From Aaosphaeria pasadenensis (lineage: Eukaryota; Ascomycota; Dothideomycetes; Pleosporales), in assembly GCA_022813625.1 (NCBI GenBank), contig JAKLMB010000023.1, forward strand, positions 638,947 through 702,946: a stretch of DNA of 64,000 nucleotides. The letters are read 5' to 3'. A program made the translations under genes and the position numbers. Positions 1 to 12,242 of this stretch are shown here, piece by piece. Every line of letters starts with the position of its first letter. The stretch's first letter is position 1. Under the pieces are notes generated by a model. It saw only the letters and a program-made list of their open reading frames with translations, was not told where the DNA came from and did no database searches.

Positions 1-1461
1 GTCAAAGAGATGCGACCATCGCGCAATTAAAGCGCGCCGAAGAGCAGAAGGTGGCCTTCTGGAAGAACCAGTGCCAGTTGGTGGGTGAAGGTGCAGCGGA
101 AAACAGAAAGCTCATCGAGGTTCTGCGTCCGGAGCTCGAGGCCTTGCGAGCCTCTTACGACAAACTGGCCCGGGATCACTACACGGCCCAACAAGGAGCA
201 GATAAGTTCGACCACCTTGTCGAACTTATCCACCAGTTCGCAGAGCCCGGCGTAAATCAGGATCTGCAGGCAGCGACCGTTTGGTTCATCAACGGACTGC
301 GAGCGCGCGGAGTCGACGTGGAACATTTGAAGGTGGATCTGGAGCGTCTGGATGTCTGGACGAGGTTCGTTCGAGATGGCCACCAAAGCCTCATCATCCC
401 ACAACGTAAGTCACATTTCCGAATCGGCTTGATTATTCACACTGACTCAATCAAGAGGGCCTTCGACTCGACCCTGAGAGGTCGCCCATGAGGGGCCTAA
501 AGTTGATCGGCACCACAATGGTGGACCCAAGGAATTGCGGTCATGAGGCCCGCCAGATCTTTGACGCCGCGACACGGCACATGCCTGTCGCCCCTAACGG
601 CCCTTTGGGTCAGTACGGCTACCAGCCTGAGCCTGTGAGTGATTCCTCCGACTTATAGCAAGGTCGTTGCTAACAGTGATAGACGAGCCAGGCAGTACAG
701 CCTTATAACGGCCCTATGGGTCAGTTCGCGTACCAGCCAGAGCCTGTAAGTCAATCCTTCAACTTAAGAGTTGATCAATGCTAACAGTGATAAGACGGGC
801 CAGGCAGTACAGCATCAGCAGGTCACTGCTGTTGCGAACGGACCCCCGGTCTTCGCTTCTGCTGGTCTTCCAGCAACTTTTGAGCCCGCCGCCGAAGTAC
901 CATCCCTGGCTTCGAGGATGACGTTTGGTAAGTGACCCTCCAAGACTGACAAAAACAACAGACTGACGATTGTTTAGGCCCAGCAGAGACTGTGGCTTCC
1001 TTCGCTCCCGCCCCCGCCCCCGCCTTGGAAAAGCTATCACTGGCTTCAAGAATGACTCTCGGTAAGTGACTCTCTGAAGTTGATAGAAACATCAAACTGA
1101 CAACCGCCTAGGCCCAGCAGAGACTGCGGCTGCTCCTCCTCCCACGCCTGCGCCCGCGCCCGCACCCACTCCGACTCCTATTCCTGCCTCTGTCCCTGCC
1201 TCTGTCCCTGCGGCTGCTCCCGCACCCGTTCACGAGCCTCTGGTGGCGGCCACTGCCGCTGTAGCAAAGAAGCGTAGTGACCCTGAAGACGTTTTCGCCG
1301 ACGTCGAAGCAGAGGTCCGCTCCAAGCGATCAGGGGCAGGTCGATCGGCCGCACCAAGCTCGAACAAAACGGGCACAAGGAGCACCGCAAAGCGGGACAA
1401 GGAGCGCCGTCGCCGTTTGGGAGATGTATTGGAGTCGACCGTACTTTCTAAGAGGTCGTGA
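1..1461 (+). CDS. Unknown protein, 5'-truncated, with duplicated 3' exons
   Basis: Exons <1-405, 456-634, 683-745, 795-927, 978-1061 and 1112-1461 join in frame. The five introns are 48-50 bp with good GT(A/G)AGT donors and CTAAC/CTGAC branch sites, and the stop is at 1459-1461. The N-terminal part seen is charged and helical (probable coiled coil, for example LKRAEEQKVAFWKNQ). The C-terminal half is rich in Pro, Ala and Gln and ends in a basic stretch (KRDKERRRRL). Two pairs of neighbouring exons are duplicates: both members of one pair carry GP(L/M)GQ(Y/F)xYQPEP, and both members of the other end in LASRMT(F/L)G and are followed by PAET. I recognise no domain. The start lies outside the window. 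Structure is well supported; function is unknown. Confidence 0.75.
201..230. repeat. Perfect 12-bp inverted repeat, 6-nt loop, inside coding exon
   Basis: GATAAGTTCGAC at 201-212 is followed by a 6-nt loop and its exact reverse complement at 219-230. It encodes DKFDHLVELI in the unknown gene. It could form a strong hairpin in the mRNA. Confidence 0.9.
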
Positions 1462-2318
1462 ACGACCTGGTCTAGGACCGGCGTTCGGTATAACTTGATA
1501 TTTTGCGACTTGATATTTGTTTTTGTTCGGAGTTTGGTTGATACCCCTGCCGCCAAAGGCACGTGGAGTTTGGGATGGTTTATAGAAGAATTCAAAATCC
1601 CTTGTGTCCGATTCTGAATCAACTTCCTCTCTATCACGATCTTCATGATGCCCAAGAGCCCTTACCCCTATCAGCTTTACAATCCCCTCCGTTTGCCTTC
1701 ACTCTATCAATCCCTATTCACAACTCAACTGCAAAATCAAATCGAGCCCCATAACACATTCAGCCATAAAGGAGAATAAGCTCTAAACAGCATATATATA
1801 AGTCTTGGCGGGCAGGGTCTCTGTTTGAACATTAGTTTCCGCATTGGGAAGACGCGTCGATTACTGCGCGGTTTAAGCTTAATCGGATGGTGCGGGGGAT
1901 TGTACGAGCGCTTGTGCGTTTTTGGGTGCTGATGATCCTTGCCTTAAAGATTAATTGGACTACATTTTATCGAACGTCGACAGGCACGGGAACATGGGAG
2001 GGAGGGAAAATATTATGCGGATTTATTTTTGGGTGTGATGATTTGGGTAAACTGTTAGGTGCATGGTTTGTGTGATTGCAATGGATTTTGAATAGTTCAT
2101 TTGGTGGGTAGGTACGCATGATTTATTGGTACCAATTGTGAATGTCTATCTATGTGATCGTTGATGTGGATGGACGAAGGATGAATTGCCTCCAGATATC
2201 ACATGAACCCTACGGTGTTACCGTCATAAAATCAAGAAAAGGTCGCCGTAACAATCGTACACTCAGATAACGGTAATCCACTCCTAAGAAGATCTAGGTT
2301 GTTAAGAGGGTGCCGAAA
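1462..2318. other. Convergent intergenic region
   Basis: This stretch lies between the 3' ends of the unknown gene (+) and the NASP gene (-). Only short random reading frames are present. A TATA-like run (catatatataag) sits near 1789-1800 without a recognisable gene behind it. No repeat or RNA gene was seen. Confidence 0.6.
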
Positions 2319-3729
2319 TCATTGAGGCTCCTCCGTCTTTGCCCTTTTCCCATCAGCGGTATCGTCTTCCACCTCAAGCTTCCTTTTGCCACTGCTTCCT
2401 TCGATTGCAGATGATGTGGCAGCTGGAGCTGGCGCGGGTGCCTTCTCCTTCTTGCGGGTCTTCACTAGCCCTGAGATGTCATTTGCGGATTTCGTAGCTT
2501 CTTCGATCTTGGCTTTTTGCGTGGCTGCATCTGCACCAAGTAGGCCACCTAAAAGTCCTTGGAAGACACTTGGATCAATGCTGTCGAGTGCTTGTGCCTT
2601 GGGGTCGGTCTTGAGATCGGCAAGCTAGAGATCGTTAGCAGTGAGAGAGAAGGATTTGGAGATCACAACTTACCCTAGTCTTCATATCTTCGAGAACATC
2701 CTTCTTGTCCTTAATGATTGCCTCCTTCTCCTTCTTTTGCTCATCCGTCAAGCTGCCCGAAGTCAGTGCTTCCGTCTCCTTGCTCAGCCGTGCGGTGAGA
2801 CTTTGAACTGCAAGCTCGGTCTGCTTCGCAGCTTCTTCTCGCATCTTGTAGTCGATCTCCTGTTCCTCGCCTTCTGGCCCGGGTGCGGCACCGGCAGAAT
2901 CACCCGCCGATGCGTTTTCTGCCTTTCGAGTTGAAGCAAATTCGAGAGCGAGCGATAGAGTATAATGTGCCTCCGTAACATTCTCGTGCTCGAACGGATG
3001 AAGTTCCTCCTGCAGCGCCAAATGAGCCTGTGCATCGGATACAGCGTCGTGGAAGCGCTCGTTCTCGAGTGCGATCTCAACGAGGAAACCGTGACAGTCG
3101 GCAATCTTCTCCTTAATAGTCCTGGCTTGAGTGGTGAGCTCAGCCTTTCCTTTGCCCTTGTCCGCACTCTCTCCTTCGCCGAGAGCTTCAAGTTGTTTGG
3201 AATATAACACTCGCGCAATTTCGAACGTCTCAAAGGCATTCTGGAAGTCGTCCTCGCCCTCTTCTCCCTCGCCACCTTCGGCATCCTCGTCTTCGTCCTC
3301 TGAGTCCGTCCAATTCTCGTCGCCTGTCAGCTGGAAGTATGGTTTTGACTCCACAGTCTCCTCCTTCTTTTCCGAAGCGTCGTTCGCTGCAGAACTTAAG
3401 CCTTCGCCGGCTGATTTCTTGGTCTTCTTTTCTGATTTTGGCTTCCCCTTCTCCTCGCTTGCGACTTTTGATCCTAGGACGTCGCTCTTCGAGATGGCAA
3501 CCTTGTACAGTGCGCGGCCATAGTAGAACAACAGCTCTGCATTGTCGGGCGCCATCTCGCCATTGAGTTCAGCTTGAATCTCAACAGCGTCAGCGTAGAG
3601 ATCGGAAGCTGCGCCAAAATTCTTCAACGAGTATTGCAACGCAGCGGCTTGCTGGAGTTCCTGGACCTTCTCTTGAGTGCGCGGCACCTCCGTGGTGCTG
3701 GACGCAGCTGTGGCGCTTGATTCTGCCAT
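2319..3729 (-). CDS. NASP/Sim3/Hif1-family histone chaperone
   Basis: Exons 3729-2674 and 2624-2319, with a 49-bp intron, give 453 aa. The protein opens with a TPR-type helix pair (QQAAALQYSLKNFGAASDLY, about residues 28-47), has a second unit around NAELLFYYGRALYKVA, and carries an acidic loop (DSEDEDEDAEGGEGEEGEDD, about 142-161) interrupting a TPR. This is the SHNi-TPR arrangement of NASP, Sim3 and Hif1. The last exon ends in a bipartite nuclear signal (GKRKLEVEDDTADGKRAK). The family binds H3-H4 (and CENP-A in Sim3) and supplies it for chromatin assembly in the nucleus. It is transcribed divergently from Pol epsilon subunit B across about 305 bp containing ACGCG elements, which suggests S-phase control. 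The family is assigned with good confidence; which ortholog name applies is not decided. Confidence 0.9.
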
Positions 3730-4034
3730 GGCGGATTATGTAGAGAGAGTACTGAAAGTTGATTATGATTATTTGGAGGTGTGCGACTGCGAGAAGAGGG
3801 GTTGAGGACTCTCGAAGGGTTGTTATTGTGGAAAATGTAGCTGTCGCACTGGGAGCTTTCACAAGTGAGATCAGATCAACTGAGATCTCCTGGACCGTGC
3901 GCGACGCGAAAGCGTGGACGCGACGGCTGCGCGCGTCTCCAAAGTCAACTCTAATTGAATTATAATTGAACCACTACTTCCGTACTGTGTATACTTTTCC
4001 ACAGGACCCGCCGCATTCAAGTAATCCTGAAGCA
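3730..4034. promoter_or_regulatory. Bidirectional NASP / Pol epsilon B promoter with MCB/SCB-like sites
   Basis: About 305 bp separate two start codons facing away from each other. ACGCGAAA lies at 3904-3911, ACGCGA at 3918-3923 and ACGCG on the minus strand at 3932-3936. These match the ACGCG core of MCB and the CGCGAAA form of SCB elements read by MBF/SBF in fungi. The clustering within 33 bp is seen directly; factor binding is inferred. Confidence 0.6.
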
Positions 4035-6455
4035 ATGGCAACAGCCAAGAGAGCATTGAAGCCCTCAGTGGCATCCGATAATCCAATACCATCTTCGTCC
4101 CCAGCATTTGGCACTCCTGTCCATCCTATTCCACCCCGCACAACTGTCCCGATTCGACCACCAGTCTTCAGACCCGCTGCAGCACCGACAACTGTTCTAC
4201 CGATAGTGCTCCCTCCTGCTACGTTACGGCCCCTCGCCTTCAGGACATTTACAAAGAAGCATAACCTAACGTTGACTTCCTCCGCGCTCCAAGCTCTTGC
4301 GACATTTATTGGCAGACATTGTGGGTCAGGATGGCGGGAAGAGGGCTTAGCGGAGAAGGTCCTTGAAGAGGTCGCAAAAGCTTGGAAGAAATGTACGACG
4401 CAGGTGATTGTAGAAGGAGATGGGGATACACTTAAGAGCATACTCAAGACTTTGGAAGGTTCAATGACCGGCGGGAGGATAACTCCTGGGTCAGGGTTAA
4501 GTCGGCAAACAAGCTTTAACTTCAGCGGGGATGCAGACAGGCAGGAGTCGCCGGGACTAGGATCAAGACCAAATCTGGATACACACAACAGCTTTGGCAT
4601 ATCGGGATTAGAGATGCAAGAGAAGGATGAAGATGAGGAGATATTGAAGGACCACCGCGAGTGGATGAAGATCATTGGCGCTTTCGATCAGCCAAAGTTG
4701 GAATACAATGTTTCCAAGAAGCATTTCGATAAGTGAGTGTTTCTCGACATATTCGCCCCTAGCGACATGTTTCTTATATTCCATAGGTCTACGGTAAAAC
4801 CTACACTGTTCCCACCACCGACCAGGAAGACAGACCTTTTCCGGCAGCGCTATCATATTGTACACCAACGTATTCTTCGCAACGAGACCTTCCAGGCACC
4901 CACCTTCTCAGCGGCTCGGTCTGCCACACTTAATCGCACAGGCTCAGTATCAACATCGCAAACGAATTCTATCACCCCAATTGCAAATCTTCTGGGCCGC
5001 AGCGGCAGTACCCATCTTCTTCTAGGCATGCTGACGATTTCCCCTACCGGCGCCTTGTCTCTCTCAGACCTTACAGGCACAATAGCCCTCGATCTACAGC
5101 ACGCTCAACAGATTCCTGCCGACGGATCCTACTTCGCCCCCGGCATGATCGTGCTTGTGGACGGAAGTTATGAGGAGGATCACGGCAATCCTGCTGCTGG
5201 TTCAAGTTCCAGCTTGGGTGGTACGGGAGGTATAGGCGGTACAATAGGCGGAAAGTTCATTGGATTTTCCGTTGGCCATCCTCCTTGTGAACGACGATCA
5301 ATAACACTCGGAGGGGACACTGAAGCCGAGAAGAACAATATCTCGGGCCCTGCATTTGGTTGGACCGACTTCTTGGGAGTCGGTTCGGAGCGTGCAACCG
5401 GCGCAAAAATGTCACGAATTGCTACAAATACCCTTTCACCCACGTCTGCACATAATATAGTAATCGCGTCGGATCTCCATCTGGATGTTCCGTCAACCCT
5501 CTCAGCATTACGTACACTCTTACGCACCTACACCCCGGATCCGGCAGAATTCGACCCTATTTATCCTCTCGCAATAATTCTAATGGGCAATTTCAGTTCT
5601 CGTGCCACTTTGGCAGGTGTACGGGGAGCAGGAAGCATCGAATACAAGGAACACTTCGATGCACTTGCATCTGTACTCTCTGAGTTCCCTCAACTCCTTG
5701 CTCATACCTCTTTGGTGTTTGTCCCTGGCGACCATGACGCATGGCCGTCTGCATTCTCCGCTGGTGCATCGACACCCCTACCAAGAAAGCCCGTGCCGAC
5801 CTTATTCACAAGTAGAATAAAGCGAGCCGTTGCCGAAGCAAACCGTGAGGTTTGGGGAACCGGGAAAGCCAAAGGAAAAGAGGGCGAAGTTATATGGACC
5901 AGCAATCCGAGCAGACTAACTTGGTTTGGCGTGAAAGGAGAAATGGCGATTCTGAGGGACGATCTCGTTGGACGCTTACGAAGAAATGCCATTCGATTTG
6001 GCAAGCCTGGCGATGCAGATGACGATGAAATGCCGGATGCAATCATGCAAGCTGCAGGCCACGAGGGCATGGATACTGACCCTGATCTGCGTCCAGTCCC
6101 AACCTCAAATAATACCTCCACGAACATCATACCAGACGAATTGGACCCAGATGTTTCAATCGCTCGTGCAATAACACGGACTATACTCTCGCAAGGCTAT
6201 CTCAGCCCATTCCCCTTAAGTGTCCGACCGCTACACTGGGATTACGGGCATGCCATGGGCCTATATCCGTTACCAAGTGTTCTGGTATTGGCAGATAGTG
6301 AGGCACCCGCTTTTGTGGTCAAGTTCTGCGGGTGCGCTGTTCTGAATCCTGGAAGTATCGTCGAAAGCGGTGGAAGAGGCAGAAGAGAAGGCAGAGCAAG
6401 ATGGGTAGAGTTCGATATAGGTAAAGGAGTGGGTGTTGTAAGAGTTGAAGAGTGA
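4035..6455 (+). CDS. DPB2: DNA polymerase epsilon subunit B (Dpb2)
   Basis: Exons 4035-4732 and 4787-6455, with a 54-bp intron, give 788 aa. 4035 is the first ATG in frame; the frame upstream of it offers only a TTG. After a Pro-rich leader comes the conserved N-terminal helical domain (LRPLAFRTFTKKHNLTLTSS and GRHCGSGWREEGLAEKVLEE). The splice junction restores the family pattern SKKHFDKSTVKPTLF. The C-terminal half is the inactivated calpain-like phosphoesterase fold of B subunits (IVIASDLHLD, IILMGNFSS, FVPGDHDAW). Dpb2 is the essential second subunit of the leading-strand polymerase and links it to GINS/CMG. It shares its promoter with the histone chaperone gene, which fits joint S-phase expression. 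A Gly-rich loop near 5200-5260 (GGTGGIGGTIGG) is a local oddity. Confidence 0.93.
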
Positions 6456-7011
6456 ACGAGTTAGGAGACGGCCATAATTATATTTGAAACGATGCATTGC
6501 ATGAGCGAAAATAGCATGGAAGGCGTCTTAAGATCATGATATACATTTAAGGAATCTCGAGCTTCTGTATTTGAATGAGAACTTATCCTGCAAGTTCGAT
6601 GAACAATATCTATATAATTTCTACAGATGCAGTTTGCAGACGTAGTTTTCATTACTGTTTGGCCACCTATTTTGGCAGAACTTGTCTTAAACTGGGACCT
6701 TCGCGAATCACCTTATTAGATTAGGGCCATACATATTAACCCAGGAGTTCTTTCTTATCTTTGACCGGGTTTGGTCCGATACGAGAGAGCTTTGAACGTA
6801 GAATGAGTACACGTGACGTGGCTATGTTGCAATCCAGTGACCTATCAGGGACAAGTTTCATCCTTTACGCACGTACATTCATCCATCAGTTTCCGCGTGT
6901 ACTGTACGCCTAAGCCATCAACAATGGCCTGATCGTTCCCTGGATCAAACGGTACACTGTTCTGTACTCTTTTTCATCCCTCAGTGCACCAATTGCGATT
7001 GCATTTCCAGT
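6456..7011. promoter_or_regulatory. Intergenic region and ABC transporter promoter
   Basis: Five hundred and fifty bases hold no gene. A palindromic E-box CACGTG at 6810-6815 overlaps a TGACGT half-site (6814-6819), about 200 bp before the ABC transporter start. These match bHLH and bZIP (CRE-like) targets; binding is inferred only. Confidence 0.4.
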
Positions 7012-10000
7012 ATGAATGAGACCGTTCGATTTCAATGTCATGCGCCTTCGCTCGCAGCGGATGCGGCATTCGGGCCAATCATTGATGGTTGCCGAAGTGA
7101 CTTTACCTTTACATTTGAACAGTACTTTCTTTCCGTGATTCCATCTGCAGTATTCCTTCTCCTTGCTTCGTTCCGTGTTAAAGCCTTGTGGAAACAAAGG
7201 ATTCAAGTTGATGGCACTATCCTGCGATCCATCAAGCTCGTGAGTAACTCTGCCCGGCTTGTCTGAAAGGTCGAATTGACGCCGGTCAGATATCAATTGC
7301 TTTGTTTGCAACCTTACAATTGGCAATAATCATCTTATGGGCAACAACAAAATTACATGGAATTCGCACGCCAGCAACCGTCGCATCCAGCCTTGGTTTT
7401 GCTTCGAGCCTTGCGTTGTTCGCTTTGTCCTATCTCGAGCATTCTAGATCTCCACGCCCATCGTATATTCTGAACGCATATCTTTTCATCTCTCTCTTAT
7501 TCGATATCGTTGTTTTGCGCACAGTGTGGATTGCGCTCCCTTCTTTTCAACCAGTTCGCATTGTGCTGACCTCGTCATTTGCATTGAAAACCATCATTCT
7601 GTTCCTTGAGGCTGTAGAAAAGCGCAACTATCTCCGACATCCTGAAAATTTGGCCCCAGAGGAGACAAGCGGACTATACAGCCAGACTTTTCTTTGGTGG
7701 ATGAACTCCATAATTAGAGACGGGTATCGTAGAGTGCTCAAGCCGATGGACCTCTACCCTGTCAGTCAACGAATGTCGAGTCAGGTGCTTAGCCATCAAT
7801 TCAATCAAGAATGGCACAAAGGTTAGTTTAATGGCACAAGAAATCTACTAGGCTGACACGGCATGGCAGTCGCAAAGAGCGGACAACAGCCTAGCCTAAT
7901 AAAAATCGCAGTTCGTGTACTCAAATGGGAACTCATGGTACCAATCTTTCCGCGTCTCGCCTTACTTGGCTTTACCTTCTGTCAACCTCTCCTTGTCAGT
8001 AGGTTACTGGAGTTCCTTCAGAATTACCGCGAGAATATCAGCATTGGCTATGGAATGATTAGTGCTTACGCTGTAGTATACTTTGGCATGAGTGTAAGAA
8101 GAACCTACAAGATCCAAAGAGATATACTGAAAAAATTAGATCTCCAACGGACTCTTCCTTCACAGGAGCTTCAAATTTCTCACAATGCTGCGCGGCATGC
8201 TTGTCTCAGCTATATATCACAAGACTACAGAGCTTAGCATTACGGCTCTTGATGATTCAGCGGCTGTGACTTTGATGAGTGCAGATGTTGAACGCTTGAT
8301 CTTAGGATTAAGAGGGCTTCATGACCTGTCCGTACTCGACGTAACTTCGTTTAAACAATAGCATCATGCTTATCATATAGTAGATGGGCGAATGTATTGC
8401 AATTTGCACTAGCAATATACGTTCTAGAATCTAGAACTGGTTGGGCATGTGTAGGACCAATCATAGTGATCTTGGGTATGTCCGTTCTGTTGCAGATTAT
8501 GATCCGCCAAAACTGACGTACTCTAGCAACTGTCGCAATCGTTGTTAGCTTGACATCCTTCGCAACCAAAGTACAAATGGAATGGCTACAGAAGATTAAA
8601 AGAAGAATTGGTTCGTATTATCATTTACAACTTCGGATAGCACTGACCAGTAGATCAGGCATCACATCAGACATGCTTGGGCATATGAAAGGTATTAAGA
8701 TGTTAGGGTTAACACAAAAGTTGCATGATCTTATTCAGAAGCTCCGCGGCGATGAATTAAAACGAGCAGAGACTTTCTGGAAGCTGCAGGCAGTCACCGG
8801 CGCTCTAGGTTGGTACAACATTCTTTTCTCCATGGCTCGTCCGCTGACATTAACTCTCAGCATTTGCCCCCCAGGCTTTGAGTCCTGTTGCTACCTTTGC
8901 ATTCTATGCTGTCGTCTCAGCCAAAGAGGGTTCCACACTTGATGCTCCGCGATTGTTTTCCTCTCTGGCGCTATTAACTCTTCTCACGCAACCCTTGTTT
9001 GCCTTGATCGGTGATCTTCTCGAGTTTCGCACAACATTCGGATGCGTAGATCGGATTGAGAAATATCTCATCACGGAAACACGAACGGATCATCGTCTAG
9101 CCGTTGCTTCGAATGCCACCGCATCATCATATTCGTCTTTCCCTGAATCTGGCCAATCTCATGCATGGCAGGCCGGGACTGATGACATTGAGTTGCTGCA
9201 TGAACCCCGTGGTTTCGGTACTCGAAATGTCATATCGGAAGTTGTGCGTATTGAGGCTGGATCCTTCGCATGGTCTAAGGATTCTCGACCAGTGTTGCAT
9301 GATATCAACCTCACTGTTCAAAGATCCCAGCTCACGATGCTAATCGGTCCTGTGGCTTCAGGGAAATCAACTCTTCTAAAAGCAATGCTGGGAGAGACGG
9401 CTAGCTCTAAAGGCTTTGTATATGTCTCGGAGAGGGAAATCGCATATTGCGAACAGACACCCTGGCTAACTGTGAGTACTTTAGCGCGTTTTTCATTAAC
9501 GTTCTCTCTTATTGACATCTCATAGAATGCATCTGTTCGAGAAAACATCATTGGCTTCTCAAATTTTCATCAAGAACTTTACGACGACGTGATCTACAGG
9601 TACAACCATCCAAATCCATTTCCATCGTCCGTGCTAACTTGACCATTAAGTTGTGACCTCGAGCAGGATGTTAGGACCTTTCCGAAGGGCCACAACACTC
9701 TTATTGGAAGCAAGGGTATCTCCCTAAGCACAGGACAGAAGCACAGAATTGCCATTGCCCGTGCTGTATACGCCAGAAAGAGCTTTGCAGTGTTCGATGA
9801 CGTTTTCAGTGGCCTCGATGTAAACACCCAGAAGAACGTGTTTACTCGCCTCTTTGGTTCCAACGGCCTTCTCCGCAAGTGGAATACGACGGTTTTGATC
9901 GCCACACATGCAGGTCAGTCACACCTTTCCCAAGGTGAAAGATGGTACTAAATTATATAGTGAACCTATTACCCTTCTCAGATTTTGTGGTCGCACTTTC

Positions 10001-12242
10001 GAAAGACGGTACGGTCGCCGAGCAAGGAAATTTCCAATCTCTCAACCAAAAGAACGGGTATGTTCACAAATTCTACCAACAGCAGTCCAAAGAACAATCC
10101 GATGTTGTTGAAGACCCTCCACTCAACGACAGGAATACTACCTCGACTGGGATGCTACAGCCAACTGCGGTAAGCAGTGAGGAATCACTTGACGACAAGA
10201 GTAGACAGCTAGGCGACTGGTCCGTTTACAAGTATTATTTCCGAACAGTAGGAACGCCGGCCACATTTGTATTTGTGTCACTAGCGTGTGGTTGGGCCTT
10301 TCTCACAGCTTTCCCAAGTAAGTTCAGGTGTTGAATCCACTCTTGCTACGTTAATACTAACCATACTAGCTGTATGGCTGAAATGGTACGCCGATGCAAA
10401 TATACGAGAGCCAAACAAGCATAATGGCTATTATCTAGCTATCTATGCTGTGCTTCAGGCACTTCTTTTACTCGATATTGGATTTCTAGCATGGTACGTC
10501 CGGTATTGATGGGGTGATGATTCGAAGGTTTACTCATTCGGCCAGGTTCACGTTCAGTGTGTTGGCCAAAAGATCTGGTCTTCGACTCCATCAAGTTATG
10601 ATCAAAAGTGTGATGCGGTATGTGTTGTTCTTCTGCGTTCTTGGACAATGCTGACCGTATTGTGATAAGTGCTCCGATGTCATTCTTCAGCAAAACGGAT
10701 ATAGGAAGTATCACTACGAGGTGCTTAATCCGATTCTTTCGAGATGTATTGGCTAACTAGTAATCAGATTCAGTCAGGATATTCAACTGCTAGATTCTTC
10801 GCTGCCAATGGCAATGATGGTAGTAGCAGGAGGTACGTATGGTGCTTTGGAAGTGTATGACCTGATGTGTTGACTCCTGTCCCAGGTTTCCTGGGATCTT
10901 TCGCCCAAATCGGCCTCATCGCTTCTGCAGCCTACTACATCAGCGCAGCATTTCCCGTCCTCTTTGGTGTTTACTTCTTCATTCAAAGTTACTACTTACG
11001 AACCTCTCGACAAATGCGATTCTTGGATCTCGAGGAAAAGGCACCTGTCTATACGCAATTCCTTGAATCACTGAATGGCCTGACTACGATTCGCGCATTC
11101 GGCTGGCAAAAGAAATCCATCATAAAGAATCACACTTTGGTGGACAGGTCACAAAAGCCATTCTACCTAATGTACATGATTCAGACATGGCTTAATCTCG
11201 TGTTGGATCTTGTCACAACTGCTCTTGCCATCTTGGTGGTCGGAATCTCAGTTAAGATGAGAAATACCGTCTCGGTCGGATTTACTGGTGTCAGTCTGAC
11301 CCAGATTATCTCCTTCACGTACAACCTCAAACTGTCAATTATGTTTTACACTCAGATGGAGACAAGCATTGGCGCAGTAGCGCGTATCAAGAATTTCGAG
11401 TCTGAGACTGCAGACGAAAACCTTGCAACGGAGAACTCTCAACCGCCACCTGAGTGGCCGGCTAGAGGCAATGTCGAGGTTAGGAATCTCACCGTATCCT
11501 ATGGGTAAGTGTTTCTGTGACTGTCTTTCTCTTATCAGTACTGATATTGACCTTGTTCTCCAGTACCGGCTCAGATCGCAAAGCTCTGGATAACATAAGC
11601 CTCTCTATTCCCGCAGGTACGAAATGCGCTATTGTAGGGCGCACCGGCTCCGGCAAGTCCACTTTTCTGCTCTCGCTATTCCGTATGATCGAGATCACAT
11701 CCGGTGCCATCACCATCGACGGACTCGACGCTTCCACAATCCCACGCCAACAGATACGCTCCCGTCTCAATGCCATTGGCGAAGACCCTTACTTCATCAC
11801 CGGCAGCATCCGCCTCAACCTCGACCTTTACGGCCAAGCCAGCGATAACCAGCTCCGCGCGGTCCTCGAAAAGGTCCGTCTCTGGCCCGTCATTGAAGCT
11901 AAAGGAGGTTTGGACAGCGACTACGAAGCCGACATGTTCTCCCACGGCCAAGTCCAGATCTTTGCTCTGGCACGCGCGCTTCTACGTCCCGGAAAGATAG
12001 TCGTCATGGATGAGGTTACTAGTGCTGTTGACCGCGAGACAGATGCGCTCATGCAGAGTTTGATCAGGGACGAGTTCAAGGATAGGACGCTGATTACCAT
12101 TGCTCATCGGGTTGATACGATTAGAGATTATGATTGCGTTGTGGTGTTGGGAGAGGGTAAAGTGGTTGAATGTGGAAGACCGGAGGCCCTGATTGCGACT
12201 GAGGGGTCTGTGTTTGGGGACATGGTTCGGAAGGGTTCCTAG
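7012..12242 (+). CDS. ABCC-type (MRP-like) full-length ABC transporter
   Basis: Seventeen exons (7012-7239, 7290-7821, 7870-8093, 8140-8327, 8384-8475, 8527-8610, 8659-8808, 8861-9471, 9526-9599, 9651-9913, 9961-10317, 10370-10493, 10546-10617, 10670-10720, 10768-10832, 10886-11504, 11564-12242) total 4413 nt, exactly 1471 codons. Order: extra N-terminal membrane domain, TMD1, NBD1, TMD2, NBD2. NBD1 has GPVASGKST (662-670), signature LSTGQ (753-757) and Walker B FAVFDD with Asp778 in place of the catalytic Glu. NBD2 has GRTGSGKST (1270-1278), Walker B with Glu1395, but signature FSHGQ (1370-1374). The family exports organic anions, conjugates and drugs at the plasma or vacuolar membrane. The substrate cannot be read from sequence. 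The fourth intron (8328-8383) needs a weak GTCCGT donor; the others are ordinary. Confidence 0.9.
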
